Source: Tsukamurella sputi
GTDB lineage: Bacteria; Actinomycetota; Actinomycetes; Mycobacteriales; Mycobacteriaceae
Direction: 5' to 3'
Assembly: GCF_007858445.1 (NCBI RefSeq)
Contig: NZ_VIGV01000001.1
Span: forward strand, 558,001-622,000
Length of the DNA: 64,000 nucleotides
Under the pieces are notes generated by a model. That model did not search any database, had not been told where the DNA came from, and saw nothing but the letters and a program-made list of their open reading frames with translations. Positions 55,157-63,994 of the stretch are shown in pieces. The position numbers and the translations under genes were made by a program. How positions within the stretch are numbered: the first letter of the stretch is position 1; every line of letters starts with the position of its first letter.

Positions 55157-57471
55157 GCATCCCCGATCACGCCCGCGGGTACGAGGGTTTCGCCGGGCGG
55201 ATCGGCCGCTCCGAGGCCGAGTCGGAACCGGCCTGGCCCGTCGAGACCCGTGCCCGGCCCGATGCCCCGAACATCATCGTCGTCCTGGTCGACGACATGG
55301 GCTTCTCGGACATCGGTCCGTACGGTTCCGAGATTCCGACGCCGTACCTCGACGCGCTCGCTTCGCGCGGCGTCGTGTCGACCAATCACCACACGACTCC
55401 GGTGTGTTCGCCCGCCCGCGCGGCGCTGCTCACCGGCCTCAACCCGCACCGCGCCGGCTACGGCTCGGTCGCGAATTCCGACCCGGGCTTCCCCAATCTG
55501 CGACTGAGCCTCGCCGACGACGTGCTCACCCTGCCGGAGATCCTGCGCGCGTCCGGCTACGCCACGTACGCGGTCGGCAAGTGGCACCTCGCGAAGGACT
55601 CCCGGCTCGGCCCGGACGCCGACCGGTCGTCGTGGCCGCTGCAGCGCGGCTTCGACCACTACTACGGCTCCCTCGAGGGCCTGAACTCCTTCTTCCACCC
55701 GAACCAGCTGGTGCGGGACAACACCGTCGACCCGGTGACCGAGTACCCCGAGGGCTTCTACGTCACCGACGCCCTGACCGACACCGCGGTCTCGTGGATC
55801 AAGGACCTGCGGGCGCACGACGCCGAGAAGCCCTTCTTCCTGTACTTCGCGCACATCGCGATGCACGGACCGCTGCAGGTCAAAGACGAGGATCTGCCCC
55901 GCGGCGACCTCGACTACGCGCGCGGCTGGGACGTCGTGCGCGAACAGCGGTTCGCCCGCCAGCAGGAGCTGGGGCTCTTCGGCCCGGACGTGCGCCCCGC
56001 CCGACGCAACAGTGAGCCCGGCTACGACGTGCCTGCCTGGGACGAGCTCGATCCCGAGCGGCAGCGGCGCTTCGCGAAGTACATGCAGGTCTACGCCGCG
56101 ATGGTGCGCACCGTCGACGACAGCCTCGGCCGATTGCTGGACGCCGTCGAGCAGTCGGGCGAGCTGGAGAACACGATCGTCGTGTTCACCTCCGACAACG
56201 GCGGCACCGCCGAGGGTGGGCCGGAGGGCACGCGCAGCTACTTCGCCGAGTTCGTGAAGTTCGCCGACGGCGTCGGGCCCGAGGGCTGGGAGGGGGACGT
56301 CGATCACCCCGAGGAGCTCATCGGCACCGCCCGGCTCGGCGTGCACTACCCGCGCGGCTGGGGGCAGGTGTCCAACACGCCCTTCCGGTTCTACAAGGGA
56401 CAGACCTTCGCGGGCGGCGTGCGCGTGCCCTTCGTGCTGTCCTGGCCCGCCGGCCTGCCCGACGCCCGGGGCGTCCGGGAGCAGTTCTCCTTCGTCACCG
56501 ACGTCGCGCCGACGCTGCTGGACCTGGCCGGAGTCACGACGCCCTCGCATCGGCACGGCCTACCCGCGCAGGAGCGCGACGGGGTGTCGCAGCGCGCCGC
56601 GTGGGCGGACCCCCGCGCGGATTCCGCCCGGATACGCCAGTACTCGGAGTTCCGCGGGCATCGCGGCTACTACCGCGACGGCTGGAAGCTGCTCAGCCTG
56701 CACGGCCGCGGCGACGATCCACTGGCGCCGCGCTGGCAGCTCTTCGACAACCGGTCGGATCCGGCCGAGACCGTCGACCTCGCCGCCGAACACCCCGACC
56801 TCGTCGCGGAGCTCGCTGCCGAATGGGAACACGAGGCCTGGCGCAACACCGTCTTCCCGATCGTGATCGACGGCTCCACCCGCAATCCGGCCGAACAGCG
56901 GCTGTCCGCGCCCGTGCGCCTGCTCACCGGCACCCCCGTGCTGGAGCGGTACCGCTCGGCGAAGCTCGTGCAGTACCGGGACTTCCGTATCGACATCGAC
57001 GTGGAGATCGGCAGCGACATCACCGGCGGCGCCGAGGGCGTCCTCGTCGCGCACGGGGACGCCCTCGGCGGCTACCTCGTGTACGCCGAGGGCGGGTCCG
57101 TCGTGCTCGGTTACAACGCCTACGGCCGCTACACGGAGACCCGCACGGACCCTGTTCCGCCGGGTAGACGGATCGTCTCGGTCATCGCATCGGTGCGCCC
57201 GAACCTCCGGTGGGACTTCGCCGTCGAGATCGACGGCGCGGAGGCGACCGTCCTCCCCGACCGCGTCCAGCTCATCGGCATGGCGCCGTGGACCGGCATC
57301 TCGGTCGGGTTGGACGCCCGCGGTCCGGTGGCCTGGGAGCTGCGCGAGCGCCGCGGCGCCTTCCCGTACTCCGGTGCGCTGCACTCGGTCACGTACACAC
57401 CGGGTGCTGTCGGCGTCCCGTCGGACGACATCGACCGACTGCAGCAGGAGGCCGAGGAGGAGGCGGACTGA
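55153..57471 (+). CDS. Formylglycine-type sulfatase (arylsulfatase family)
   Basis: This 772-residue enzyme should hydrolyse sulfate esters. The metal site has Asp47-Asp48 (LVDDMGFSD). The maturation motif C-x-P-x-R is CSPAR at 85-89, so Cys85 must be converted to formylglycine by an FGE, which is not in the window. GKWHL (Lys143, His145), AHIAMHGPL, and FTSDNGG supply further active-site residues. A beta-rich C-terminal domain (about 570-750) follows. There is no signal peptide, so it probably acts on imported sulfates in the cytoplasm. ATG overlaps the ATPase stop. Confidence 0.94.
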   Translation: MSIPDHARGYEGFAGRIGRSEAESEPAWPVETRARPDAPNIIVVLVDDMGFSDIGPYGSEIPTPYLDALASRGVVSTNHHTTPVCSPARAALLTGLNPHRAGYGSVANSDPGFPNLRLSLADDVLTLPEILRASGYATYAVGKWHLAKDSRLGPDADRSSWPLQRGFDHYYGSLEGLNSFFHPNQLVRDNTVDPVTEYPEGFYVTDALTDTAVSWIKDLRAHDAEKPFFLYFAHIAMHGPLQVKDEDLPRGDLDYARGWDVVREQRFARQQELGLFGPDVRPARRNSEPGYDVPAWDELDPERQRRFAKYMQVYAAMVRTVDDSLGRLLDAVEQSGELENTIVVFTSDNGGTAEGGPEGTRSYFAEFVKFADGVGPEGWEGDVDHPEELIGTARLGVHYPRGWGQVSNTPFRFYKGQTFAGGVRVPFVLSWPAGLPDARGVREQFSFVTDVAPTLLDLAGVTTPSHRHGLPAQERDGVSQRAAWADPRADSARIRQYSEFRGHRGYYRDGWKLLSLHGRGDDPLAPRWQLFDNRSDPAETVDLAAEHPDLVAELAAEWEHEAWRNTVFPIVIDGSTRNPAEQRLSAPVRLLTGTPVLERYRSAKLVQYRDFRIDIDVEIGSDITGGAEGVLVAHGDALGGYLVYAEGGSVVLGYNAYGRYTETRTDPVPPGRRIVSVIASVRPNLRWDFAVEIDGAEATVLPDRVQLIGMAPWTGISVGLDARGPVAWELRERRGAFPYSGALHSVTYTPGAVGVPSDDIDRLQQEAEEEAD

Positions 57472-57564
57472 GCGGATTGCGTCCCGGTGAACGCAACCCT
57501 GGCACCGTCGGCGCGGATCGAGTGAGCTGAGGGCACACCGCAACCACCACCGACGGAGGCCGCC

Positions 57565-58482
57565 ATGACCGCAACGCTTGAGCCCACCACCACCGCGCCC
57601 GAGATCACCGTGACCCGGCTGGGCGAGCACATCGGCGCGATCGTGCATGGCGTGCGGCTCGGCGGCGACCTCGACGACGCGACGGCGGACACCGTTCTCG
57701 ATCTGCTCGCCGAGCACGAGGTGATCTTCTTCCGCGACCAGCACCACCTCGACGATGCGGGCCAGCACGCGCTCGCCCACCGCCTGGGCGTGCCCACCAC
57801 CCCGCACCCGACGGTCCGCTCCGACTCCGATCTGCTGCCCATCGAGGGAGCGGCGAACAGCTGGCACACAGATGTCTCCTTCGTCGATCGTGTGCCCAAG
57901 GCGTCGATCCTGCGGCCCGTCGTGCTGCCGCCGCACGGCGGGAACACGACGTGGGCGTCCACCACGCGCGCCTACGACCGGCTGCCGGCGCCGCTCAAGG
58001 CGCTGGCGGAGAACCTGCGTGCGATCCACACCAACGACTACGACTACGCCGGGCACAACGCCACCTACCAGCGCGCGGAGTACCACCAGGAGTTCATCCG
58101 GAACATTTTCGAGGCCGAGCATCCCGTGGTGCGGGTGCACCCGGAGACGGGTCGCCGCTCGCTGCTGCTGGGCCATTTCGTGAAGTCCTTCGCCGGCCTG
58201 AGCACGCAGGACTCGGCGCCGATCCTCGCGCTCCTGCAGCGCCGGATCGAGAACCCCGACAACACCGTCCGCTGGGCGTGGCAGCCGGGCGACGTGGCGA
58301 TCTGGGACAACCGCTCCACCCAGCACTTCGGGATCAACGACTACGGCGACCACAAGCGCCTGCTGCACCGCGTCACCCTCGCGGGAGATCTCCCCGTCGG
58401 CGTCGACGGCCGGGAGGGTGTGGCGCTCAAGGGCGACGCCTCGGACTACTCGCCCGTGACCCCCGCGCGCTCGCGGGGCTGA
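57565..58482 (+). CDS. Fe(II)/2-oxoglutarate alkylsulfatase (TauD/AtsK family, Rv3406-like)
   Basis: This 305-residue dioxygenase should oxidatively release sulfite or sulfate from alkyl sulfates or sulfonates. Iron ligands are His101, Asp103 (SWHTDVSF) and His254 (RSTQHFGIN), with Arg269 suited to bind 2-oxoglutarate. It resembles AtsK and M. tuberculosis Rv3406 (type II alkyl sulfatase) more than TauD, for example in [17 protein letters not shown] precedes the ATG. It is 93 bases after the sulfatase and completes the organosulfur set. Its 3' end overlaps the convergent hydrolase gene by 37 bases. Confidence 0.92.
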   Translation: MTATLEPTTTAPEITVTRLGEHIGAIVHGVRLGGDLDDATADTVLDLLAEHEVIFFRDQHHLDDAGQHALAHRLGVPTTPHPTVRSDSDLLPIEGAANSWHTDVSFVDRVPKASILRPVVLPPHGGNTTWASTTRAYDRLPAPLKALAENLRAIHTNDYDYAGHNATYQRAEYHQEFIRNIFEAEHPVVRVHPETGRRSLLLGHFVKSFAGLSTQDSAPILALLQRRIENPDNTVRWAWQPGDVAIWDNRSTQHFGINDYGDHKRLLHRVTLAGDLPVGVDGREGVALKGDASDYSPVTPARSRG

Positions 58483-59732
58483 TCGAGCCAGGCGCGGATC
58501 CGCTCGTAGACGACGTCGGACTGCAGCAGGGTGAAGTGGTGCGCCCCACCCAGGTGCATTCCGGCGTCGTCGGTGAATCCGATCCGCCGGGCCTTCCCGC
58601 GGCCGCCCGCACTCGCCGGTAGCACCAGGCCGTCGCCCAGCAGCCGTCCCAGCGGGTGGCGCGCGTCGCGCGTGAACGTGGCGGCGACGAAGAAGTGCTC
58701 CGCTCCGTCGAGCAGCGGGACCTCGGCTGCGGCCGCGGCCCCGAGGGCATCGGCATCGCGGTCGCGCCAGTCCTCGTCGACGATCGAGCCGGCGCGCAGG
58801 TCGCGGATCCCCGCGCTGCGACGCCGGAGGAGCCTTCCGAAGGGCGCGGTCTCGGGCACCGCCGCCAGCGCCGCGCTGCCGTAGTGCGCGGCCTGCTCCA
58901 GCGGAGCGCCCAGGTGCGGCGTCCCCAGGCTGACGGTGGCGGAGACGGCCGCCGGCCAGGCCATCCCCGCCTCGTCGGCGCGATGCGCTGCGCTGCGCGC
59001 CACCAGACCGCCCATCGAATGCCCGATCAGTACGAGGTCCGTGACGGGTACGGGCCACGCCGCGACGAGCGCCTCGAGCAGGTCCGCGAGATCACGTCCG
59101 TTCTCGCTGATGTGCCGGCCGCTGTTGTAGCGCACGTACACGGGAGTGGCGCGCAGATCGACCGCGAGCCGCACCCCGTAGTCCTCGGCCTCCAGGCCAC
59201 CGACGCCCCACGCGTGCTCGGTCTCGGTGAGTCCGTGCAGCAGCACCACGACGCGACCGGTGGCGCCGTCGAAGACCTCGCCCGGGTCGAGCCGATCCGC
59301 GGGCACGGGTCCGTCGCCGAGATGGACGACGGCCCCGTCGACCCGGACGGTCACGGGGTCGGCAGCGAGCGGAGACCCCGTGGCCTCGAGATCGTCACCG
59401 ATCAGGCCGAGCAGCACGCCGATCAGCGCTGCGCCGCGGGGCGTCTCCGACGGTGGGCGCTCTCCCGGCCAGTCCGCGCCGACGGCGGCGACCCGCCCGA
59501 CGGTGCGCGCCACGGTACTGATGGTCGCGTAGACGCCGTCGGTGATGCCGTCGTGCAGCGCGCGCACCGGCGCGACCGCGGGGCCGACACCGAGCCGGAC
59601 GGAGCGGAAGACCCGGTCGGAGATCGCCCGGTGCACGCCGTGCACGCCGTCGACGGAGCCGGCGATCTCGGTGCAGCCCAGCTCAGCGAGAGCCCGGACC
59701 TCCGCGCGTCGTCGTTCCACCAGCGTGCTCAC
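58446..59732 (-). CDS. Alpha/beta hydrolase (PGAP1/lipase-like)
   Basis: The protein has 428 residues. The oxyanion segment is [15 protein letters not shown] and the nucleophile elbow is GHSMGG, followed by [12 protein letters not shown], a pattern of large triacylglycerol-lipase/PGAP1-like esterases. A candidate catalytic histidine lies in GGAHHFTLL near the C terminus. An N-terminal helical region of about 130 residues has no known fold. There is no signal peptide. The GTG at 59732 lies 8 bases after a -10 box, so it is probably leaderless. The substrate is unknown. Confidence 0.85.
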   Translation of the reverse strand: MSTLVERRRAEVRALAELGCTEIAGSVDGVHGVHRAISDRVFRSVRLGVGPAVAPVRALHDGITDGVYATISTVARTVGRVAAVGADWPGERPPSETPRGAALIGVLLGLIGDDLEATGSPLAADPVTVRVDGAVVHLGDGPVPADRLDPGEVFDGATGRVVVLLHGLTETEHAWGVGGLEAEDYGVRLAVDLRATPVYVRYNSGRHISENGRDLADLLEALVAAWPVPVTDLVLIGHSMGGLVARSAAHRADEAGMAWPAAVSATVSLGTPHLGAPLEQAAHYGSAALAAVPETAPFGRLLRRRSAGIRDLRAGSIVDEDWRDRDADALGAAAAAEVPLLDGAEHFFVAATFTRDARHPLGRLLGDGLVLPASAGGRGKARRIGFTDDAGMHLGGAHHFTLLQSDVVYERIRAWLDQPRERAGVTGE

Positions 59733-59740
59733 GAAGATCG

Positions 59741-59769
59741 AGTGTACGAGTGTGCACTCGAACTGTCCA
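59741..59769 (-). promoter_or_regulatory. Promoter with palindrome for the alpha/beta hydrolase
   Basis: On the minus strand TGGACA (59769-59764), a 17-bp spacer and TACACT (59746-59741) form a good promoter. The spacer contains the 12-bp palindrome GAGTGTGCACTC (59748-59759) and a further GAGTG half-site overlaps the -10. Transcription should start at or next to the GTG at 59732. The repressor is unknown. Confidence 0.65.
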
Positions 59770-59778
59770 GCGGCTCCG

Positions 59779-61083
59779 TCAGGCGCGGTACTCCCAGCCG
59801 GCGGCGACCCAGGCCTCCGACGGCATGCAGTTGCGGCCGTCGAGCAGCACGGGGTTGCGCACGACCGCGGCGACCACCGCCGGGTCCAGCTCGCGGAACT
59901 GCTTCCACTCGGTGAGCACCAGCACCACGTCGGCGCCCTCGCACGCCTCGAGTGCAGTGGTGGCGTAGTCCAGCGTCGGGAAGACGCGGCGCGAGTTGTC
60001 CATGGCCTCGGGGTCGTACACCGAGACCGCGGCGCCCTGCAGCTGGATCTGGCCGGCGATGTTGAGCGCCGGCGAGTCGCGCACGTCGTCCGAGTCGGGC
60101 TTGAAGGCGGCGCCGAGCACGGCGACCTTCGCGCCGAGCAGCGAGCCGCCGCACGCCTCCCGGGCCAGGTCCACCATGCGGGTCCGGCGGCTCATGTTGA
60201 TCGCGTCGACCTCGCGGAGCAGGCCGTGCATGTGGCCGGCGCCGAGCTCGCCCGAGCGGGCCATGAAGGCGCGGATGTCCTTGGGCAGGCAGCCACCGCC
60301 GAAACCGATGCCGGCGCCGAGGAACTTGCGGCCGATGCGGGAGTCGACGCCGATCGCGTCGGCGAGGGCCACCACGTCCGCGCCCGCCGCCTCGCACACC
60401 TCGGCCACGGCGTTGATGAACGAGATCTTCGTGGCCAGGAAGGCGTTCGCGGAGATCTTCACCAGCTCGGCGGTCGCGGTGTCGGTGACGAAGAACGGGG
60501 TGTCGCGGGCCAGGATCTCCGCGTACACCTCGCGGGCGACCTCTTCGGCGCGGCCTCCGGGCTCGACGCCGAGCACCAGGCGATCGGGCTCGAGGGTGTC
60601 CTTGACCGCATGCCCCTCCCGGAGGAACTCGGGGTTCCAGGCGAATTCCACGCTCACGCCGGCGGGGACCAGCTCGGCGGCGCGGGCGCGCAGCAGGTCG
60701 GTGGTGCCGACGGGGACGGTCGACTTGCCCAAGATCACGGTGTCGCGGTGCAGGTGCGGCACGAGCGAATCGATCACGGAGTTCACGTAGGTCATGTCGG
60801 CGGCGAACTCGCCCTTGCGCTGCGGGGTGCCCACCGCGATGAAGTGCACGTCGCCGAACGCGCCCGCCTCCTCGTAGGAGTCGGTGAAACGCAGGCGTCC
60901 CGCCTCGATGTTCCGCTTGAGCACGGCGGGGAGCCCGGGCTCGTGGAAGGGCACCTTGCCCTCGGACAGCGCCGCGATCTTGCTGAGGTTGACGTCGACG
61001 CCGAGCACCTCGTGGCCCAGCTCCGCCATGCACGCCGCGTGCGTGGCTCCCAGGTACCCCGTACCCAGCACTGTGATCTTCAT
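59779..61083 (-). CDS. UDP-glucose 6-dehydrogenase
   Basis: This 434-residue enzyme oxidises UDP-glucose to UDP-glucuronate for envelope polysaccharide. The NAD site is VLGTGYLG (5-12). The catalytic Cys265 lies in GFGGGCLPKD, Lys210 in TAELVKISANAF, and the C-terminal UDP-binding domain begins AAFKPDSDDVRDSP. It resembles UdgA (Rv0322). ATG 61083 was chosen from the conserved MKITVLGTGYLG start. TACCTT (61095-61090, minus strand) ends 6 bases upstream, so it is likely leaderless. Confidence 0.94.
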   Translation of the reverse strand: MKITVLGTGYLGATHAACMAELGHEVLGVDVNLSKIAALSEGKVPFHEPGLPAVLKRNIEAGRLRFTDSYEEAGAFGDVHFIAVGTPQRKGEFAADMTYVNSVIDSLVPHLHRDTVILGKSTVPVGTTDLLRARAAELVPAGVSVEFAWNPEFLREGHAVKDTLEPDRLVLGVEPGGRAEEVAREVYAEILARDTPFFVTDTATAELVKISANAFLATKISFINAVAEVCEAAGADVVALADAIGVDSRIGRKFLGAGIGFGGGCLPKDIRAFMARSGELGAGHMHGLLREVDAINMSRRTRMVDLAREACGGSLLGAKVAVLGAAFKPDSDDVRDSPALNIAGQIQLQGAAVSVYDPEAMDNSRRVFPTLDYATTALEACEGADVVLVLTEWKQFRELDPAVVAAVVRNPVLLDGRNCMPSEAWVAAGWEYRA

Positions 61084-61236
61084 GCGCCGAAGGTAAGCGC
61101 GGGAGGACACGACACGGAAGGGCGCCGAGCCGGAGTTCGGCAAGGGTTACACGGGGATTCACACGCAGGGCGGCGGTGACACCGTCGCGTTCGCCGGGTG
61201 TTCGCCCGGCCTTCCCCGCCCGGTCACCCGGAGCGC

Positions 61237-62223
61237 TCAGATCAGCTCGGGCCCGTCCGACGGTGCGCCGTCGGCGCGGGCGGGCGGGGCACCGTCGTAC
61301 GACCCGGCGCCGCGCCGGGGCTCGCGCCCCTCCCTGCCCTTGAGGATGCGCTTGGGCAGGCGGTTGACCAGGTCGCTCATGGGGTTCACGGCGGCGGTCA
61401 TGAGCGCGACGGCCTCATTCAGCTCGGCGACGACGTCGGGCAGCTGGGAGACGGCGTCCAGCGTGCCACCGGGGGCGATCGCGCGCTCGATGGCGCCCTC
61501 CTGGCCGAGCAGTTGGTCGACGATGCCGCCGTCGGCGATCGCGCGGTCGATCACCCCGCCCGGCTCGGTGAGCTTGTCGATGAGGCCGTCCTGGCCGGTG
61601 AGCTTGTCCAGGACACCGTCCTTGGCGGCCAGTTTGTCCAGCACGCCGCCCTTCTCGGTGAGCTTGTCCAGCACACCGTCCTTGGACATCAGCTTCTCGA
61701 GCACGCCGTCGGGCGCGGTGAGCTTGTCGATCACGCCGCCCTCGGAGGTGAGACGCTCGAGGACGCCCTCGGACTCCGTGATCTGGTCGACGACGCCGCC
61801 GGGCCGGGTGAGCCGATCCAGCGGGCCCCCTTCCGTGGTCAGCCGGGTGACGGGGCTGTCCTCCTTGGTGGCCTGATCGAGGAGCCCGCCCGGGGCGGTG
61901 AGCTTCTCGAGCATGCCGCCGGGCTCGGTGAGCCGGTCGACGACCCCGCCGGGCTTGAGGACGCGATCCAGCGGCCCGCCGCGGGAGAGGATGATGCCCA
62001 CGGGTCGATCCGGTTCGAGGAGTTGCGCCAGGCGTTGCAGCAGTTGCATGGGCGTGACGGAGCTGACCTCCGCGTCGACGTGGAGCGCGTTGCTCACCTC
62101 CGACTCGACGTTCTGCACGGCGAAACGAGTCACGGCCACGCCGCCCTCGACCGCCGACATCGCGGCGTCGGCCGTGGAGAAGACGACGCGCAGCGGTGTG
62201 GTGACGATGCCCTTGAGGTCCAT
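61237..62223 (-). CDS. Decapeptide-repeat protein of unknown function
   Basis: The protein has about 328 residues. An N-terminal region (about 1-80) reads MDLKGIVTTPLRVVFSTADA and is amphipathic. Residues 82-261 then form eighteen uninterrupted ten-residue repeats with consensus GGV(L/I/V)DKLT-x-x, for example GGVVDRLTEP and DGVLDKLTEK. The C terminus (about 262-328) has a hydrophobic stretch, ELNEAVALMTAAVNPMSDLV, and a basic, disordered tail. I know no described family with this repeat. Strict 10-residue periodicity suggests a solenoid or filament. No signal peptide is visible. It lies between the UDP-glucose dehydrogenase gene and a divergent AraC gene. Confidence 0.82.
   Translation of the reverse strand: MDLKGIVTTPLRVVFSTADAAMSAVEGGVAVTRFAVQNVESEVSNALHVDAEVSSVTPMQLLQRLAQLLEPDRPVGIILSRGGPLDRVLKPGGVVDRLTEPGGMLEKLTAPGGLLDQATKEDSPVTRLTTEGGPLDRLTRPGGVVDQITESEGVLERLTSEGGVIDKLTAPDGVLEKLMSKDGVLDKLTEKGGVLDKLAAKDGVLDKLTGQDGLIDKLTEPGGVIDRAIADGGIVDQLLGQEGAIERAIAPGGTLDAVSQLPDVVAELNEAVALMTAAVNPMSDLVNRLPKRILKGREGREPRRGAGSYDGAPPARADGAPSDGPELI
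61441..61980 (-). repeat. Eighteen 30-bp coding repeats
   Basis: Eighteen consecutive 30-bp units encode the decapeptides; unit boundaries coincide with the GG/DG codons. Units near 61560-61700 (GTGCTGGACAAGCTCACC-like) are nearly identical, whereas outer units have diverged. This indicates growth by tandem duplication with later drift. Confidence 0.85.
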
Positions 62224-62299
62224 AGCCGCCCATCGTAGGGCGCGAGGTGAGAGGATCAGCGGGGATTCCACTCATTGAGCGAGCGCGGAGGTGATCCCG

Positions 62300-62746
62300 G
62301 TGACGGTGCGCGCCTCAGACGACCTGCTTCCCCACCTGCGGCGGGCGCGGGATCACGCCGACCGCAACTTCTCCGAGCCGCTCGACCTCGCCGCGCTAGC
62401 GGCGATCTCGGGGATCAGCAAGTACCACTTCCAGCGGCTCTTCGTCGCGACCTACGGCGTCTCCCCCGCCGAACACCTCTCCCGTCGCCGCGTCGAACGC
62501 GCCCAGGACCTGTTGCGCGCCACCAATCTCACGGTGACCGAGATCTGCACGGCCGTGGGCTTCACGAGCCTCGGGTCGTTCAGCAGCCGGTTCCGGGAGT
62601 TGGTGGGCGAGTCGCCCACGCAGTTCCGGGCCCGGTGGTCCGACGGTGCGCCGCGGATCCCGAGCTGCTTCGTCTTCATGGCGGGTCTGGCGGAGCGGCA
62701 CGGCTCCGCAATCGAGGAGAAGCCGCCGCCGGCGGAGCCCGCCTAG
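62300..62746 (+). CDS. AraC-family regulator (HTH only)
   Basis: The protein has 148 residues. The AraC double helix-turn-helix fills residues about 8-110, with LAAISGISKYHFQRLFVATYG and VGFTSLGSFSSRFRELVGESP. There is no effector-binding N-terminal domain, as in SoxS/MarA-like or RipA-like short regulators. I chose GTG 62300 because GCGGAGG (62285-62291) is spaced for it; GTG 62291 overlaps that site. Its stop lies in the -10 of the glyoxalase-fold gene, so the two are adjacent and possibly functionally linked. Confidence 0.87.
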   Translation: MTVRASDDLLPHLRRARDHADRNFSEPLDLAALAAISGISKYHFQRLFVATYGVSPAEHLSRRRVERAQDLLRATNLTVTEICTAVGFTSLGSFSSRFRELVGESPTQFRARWSDGAPRIPSCFVFMAGLAERHGSAIEEKPPPAEPA

Positions 62747-62756
62747 TGTCGACGAC

Positions 62757-63206
62757 ATGACGATCATCAAGAACATCTCGCTCGTATCGGTGTGGGTCAA
62801 AGACCTCGACGAATCCCTGAAGTTCTACACCGAGATCCTCGGCTTCGAGCCCAAGGACGACATCACCATGGGCCCGGATTTCCGCTGGGTCACCGTCTGT
62901 CACCCAGCGCAGCCGGAGCTGCAGATCCACCTCACGACCCCGTCGAAGCCGCTCTCGGACGATCTCATCGCCGCGATGCAGCGGGCGCAGGCCGACGGCG
63001 GCCTCCCCGGCCTGGGGCTCGCCGTCGACGACTGCCGCGCGACGTACGAGGCACTGACGGCCAAGGGCGTCGAGTTCATCCAGCCTCCCGAGGAGCGCCC
63101 GTACGGCGTCGAAGCCCTGATGCGCGACAACTCGGGCAACTGGATGGTGCTGGTGGAGGCCCGCGAGTACACGCCCGAGGACTTCGAGGGCGTCAGCTTC
63201 GACTGA
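62757..63206 (+). CDS. Glyoxalase/VOC-superfamily protein
   Basis: The protein has 149 residues and a duplicated beta-alpha-beta-beta-beta fold. The first half has SLVSVWVKDLDESLKFYTEI and LQIHL, the second LGLAVDDCRATYEALTAKGV and ends DNSGNWMVLVE. The metal ligands of true glyoxalase I are only partly matched. It could be a dioxygenase-like or resistance protein. TAGTGT (62744-62749) ends 7 bases before the ATG and overlaps the AraC stop, suggesting a leaderless transcript. Confidence 0.88.
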   Translation: MTIIKNISLVSVWVKDLDESLKFYTEILGFEPKDDITMGPDFRWVTVCHPAQPELQIHLTTPSKPLSDDLIAAMQRAQADGGLPGLGLAVDDCRATYEALTAKGVEFIQPPEERPYGVEALMRDNSGNWMVLVEAREYTPEDFEGVSFD

Positions 63207-63241
63207 ATCGACATCTCGATCACTCGAAGCGTCGGGAGGAG

Positions 63242-63271
63242 TTGATACGTCGGAGATCTCCGACATATCGT
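63242..63271 (+). promoter_or_regulatory. arsR promoter with embedded 16-bp palindrome
   Basis: TTGATA (63242-63247), an 18-bp spacer and TATCGT (63266-63271) form the promoter. The spacer holds the perfect palindrome GTCGGAGATCTCCGAC (63249-63264). The GTG at 63279 lies 7 bases after the -10, consistent with a leaderless mRNA. Autorepression by the ArsR protein is the simple reading. Confidence 0.8.
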
Positions 63272-63278
63272 GGACGCC

Positions 63279-63605
63279 GTGACCACCGAGACGGACAACG
63301 TCGACCGCGTCTTCCTGGCGCTCGCGAATCCCGTCCGGCGCGAGTTGTTGCAGATCCTGCGGACGGGCCCGCTCGCCGCGGGGGAGCTCAGCGAGAAGTT
63401 CGCGCTCAGCCGGCCGTCGATCGCGGAGCATCTCAAGGTGCTCCGCGACGCCGGACTGGTGACGGACTCCCCCGACGGCCGCCGCCGGATCTACCGACTC
63501 ACGGCAGAACCGCTGGCGGAGCTCGGCGAGTGGTTGCATCCGTTCGAGAAATTCTGGCGCGCACGGCTGTCCGCGCTCGCCGACGTCGCCGAGGAGTTGG
63601 AATGA
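63279..63605 (+). CDS. ArsR-family winged-helix repressor
   Basis: The protein has 108 residues from GTG 63279; GTG 63270 is in frame upstream but falls in the -10. The winged helix contains LANPVRRELLQILRTGPLAAGEL and FALSRPSIAEHLKVLRDAGLV, then the wing SPDGRRRIYRL. It has no metal-binding cysteines, so it belongs to the ArsR group paired with SRPBCC proteins rather than to metal sensors. It is translationally coupled to the next gene. Confidence 0.92.
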   Translation: MTTETDNVDRVFLALANPVRRELLQILRTGPLAAGELSEKFALSRPSIAEHLKVLRDAGLVTDSPDGRRRIYRLTAEPLAELGEWLHPFEKFWRARLSALADVAEELE

Positions 63606-63994
63606 GCACGATCTCACTCGATCAGTTCGTGGCTGCGACACCGGCCTCGGTGTGGCGCGCCCTCACGGAGCCCGAGTTGGTACGTCGATGGTGGGCGGAC
63701 GGCGACATCTCCCCGGAGGTAGGGCACGAGTTCACGCTCGACATGCCCGGTTTCGGCGCGCAGCCCTGCCGGGTGCTGGAGTCGGAGCCACCGAGGCGCT
63801 TCGTCTACACCTTCACCACCGCATGGACGCTCACCTGGACGCTGCGCGCCGAAGGCCGCGGCACCCGCGTCTTCCTCGAGCACAGCGGGTTCGGCTTGGA
63901 CGACAAGCGGATGGCCGCGGCCTTCGAGCGGATGGGACCGGGCTGGCGCGACACGGTGCTGCCGCGCCTGGCGACGGTCGCCGCGCAGGCGTAG
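63602..63994 (+). CDS. SRPBCC (AHSA1-like) domain protein
   Basis: The protein has 130 residues and one START/Bet v 1-like ligand-binding domain. It starts with the typical ATPASVWRALTEPELVRRWWADG and ends PGWRDTVLPRLATV. Partners of this kind regularly follow an ArsR gene and may bind its ligand or act as a stress chaperone; the ligand is unknown. ATG overlaps the arsR stop (ATGA). It is complete within the window. Confidence 0.9.
   Translation: MSTISLDQFVAATPASVWRALTEPELVRRWWADGDISPEVGHEFTLDMPGFGAQPCRVLESEPPRRFVYTFTTAWTLTWTLRAEGRGTRVFLEHSGFGLDDKRMAAAFERMGPGWRDTVLPRLATVAAQA

Noticed and set aside
57475-57502. Inverted repeat TTGCGT/ACGCAA between sulfatase and dioxygenase genes
   Set aside because: The arms are only 6 bases with an 8-base gap. 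This is too weak to call a terminator or operator.
56560-59058. 832-codon minus-strand frame through the sulfatase and dioxygenase genes
   Set aside because: Sulfatase and dioxygenase active-site motifs are intact on the plus strand, and the antisense product is low-complexity.
61441-61980. Regular 30-bp units reminiscent of a CRISPR array
   Set aside because: The units are contiguous without spacers, stay in frame across 18 repeats, lie wholly inside one coding sequence, and no cas gene is present.
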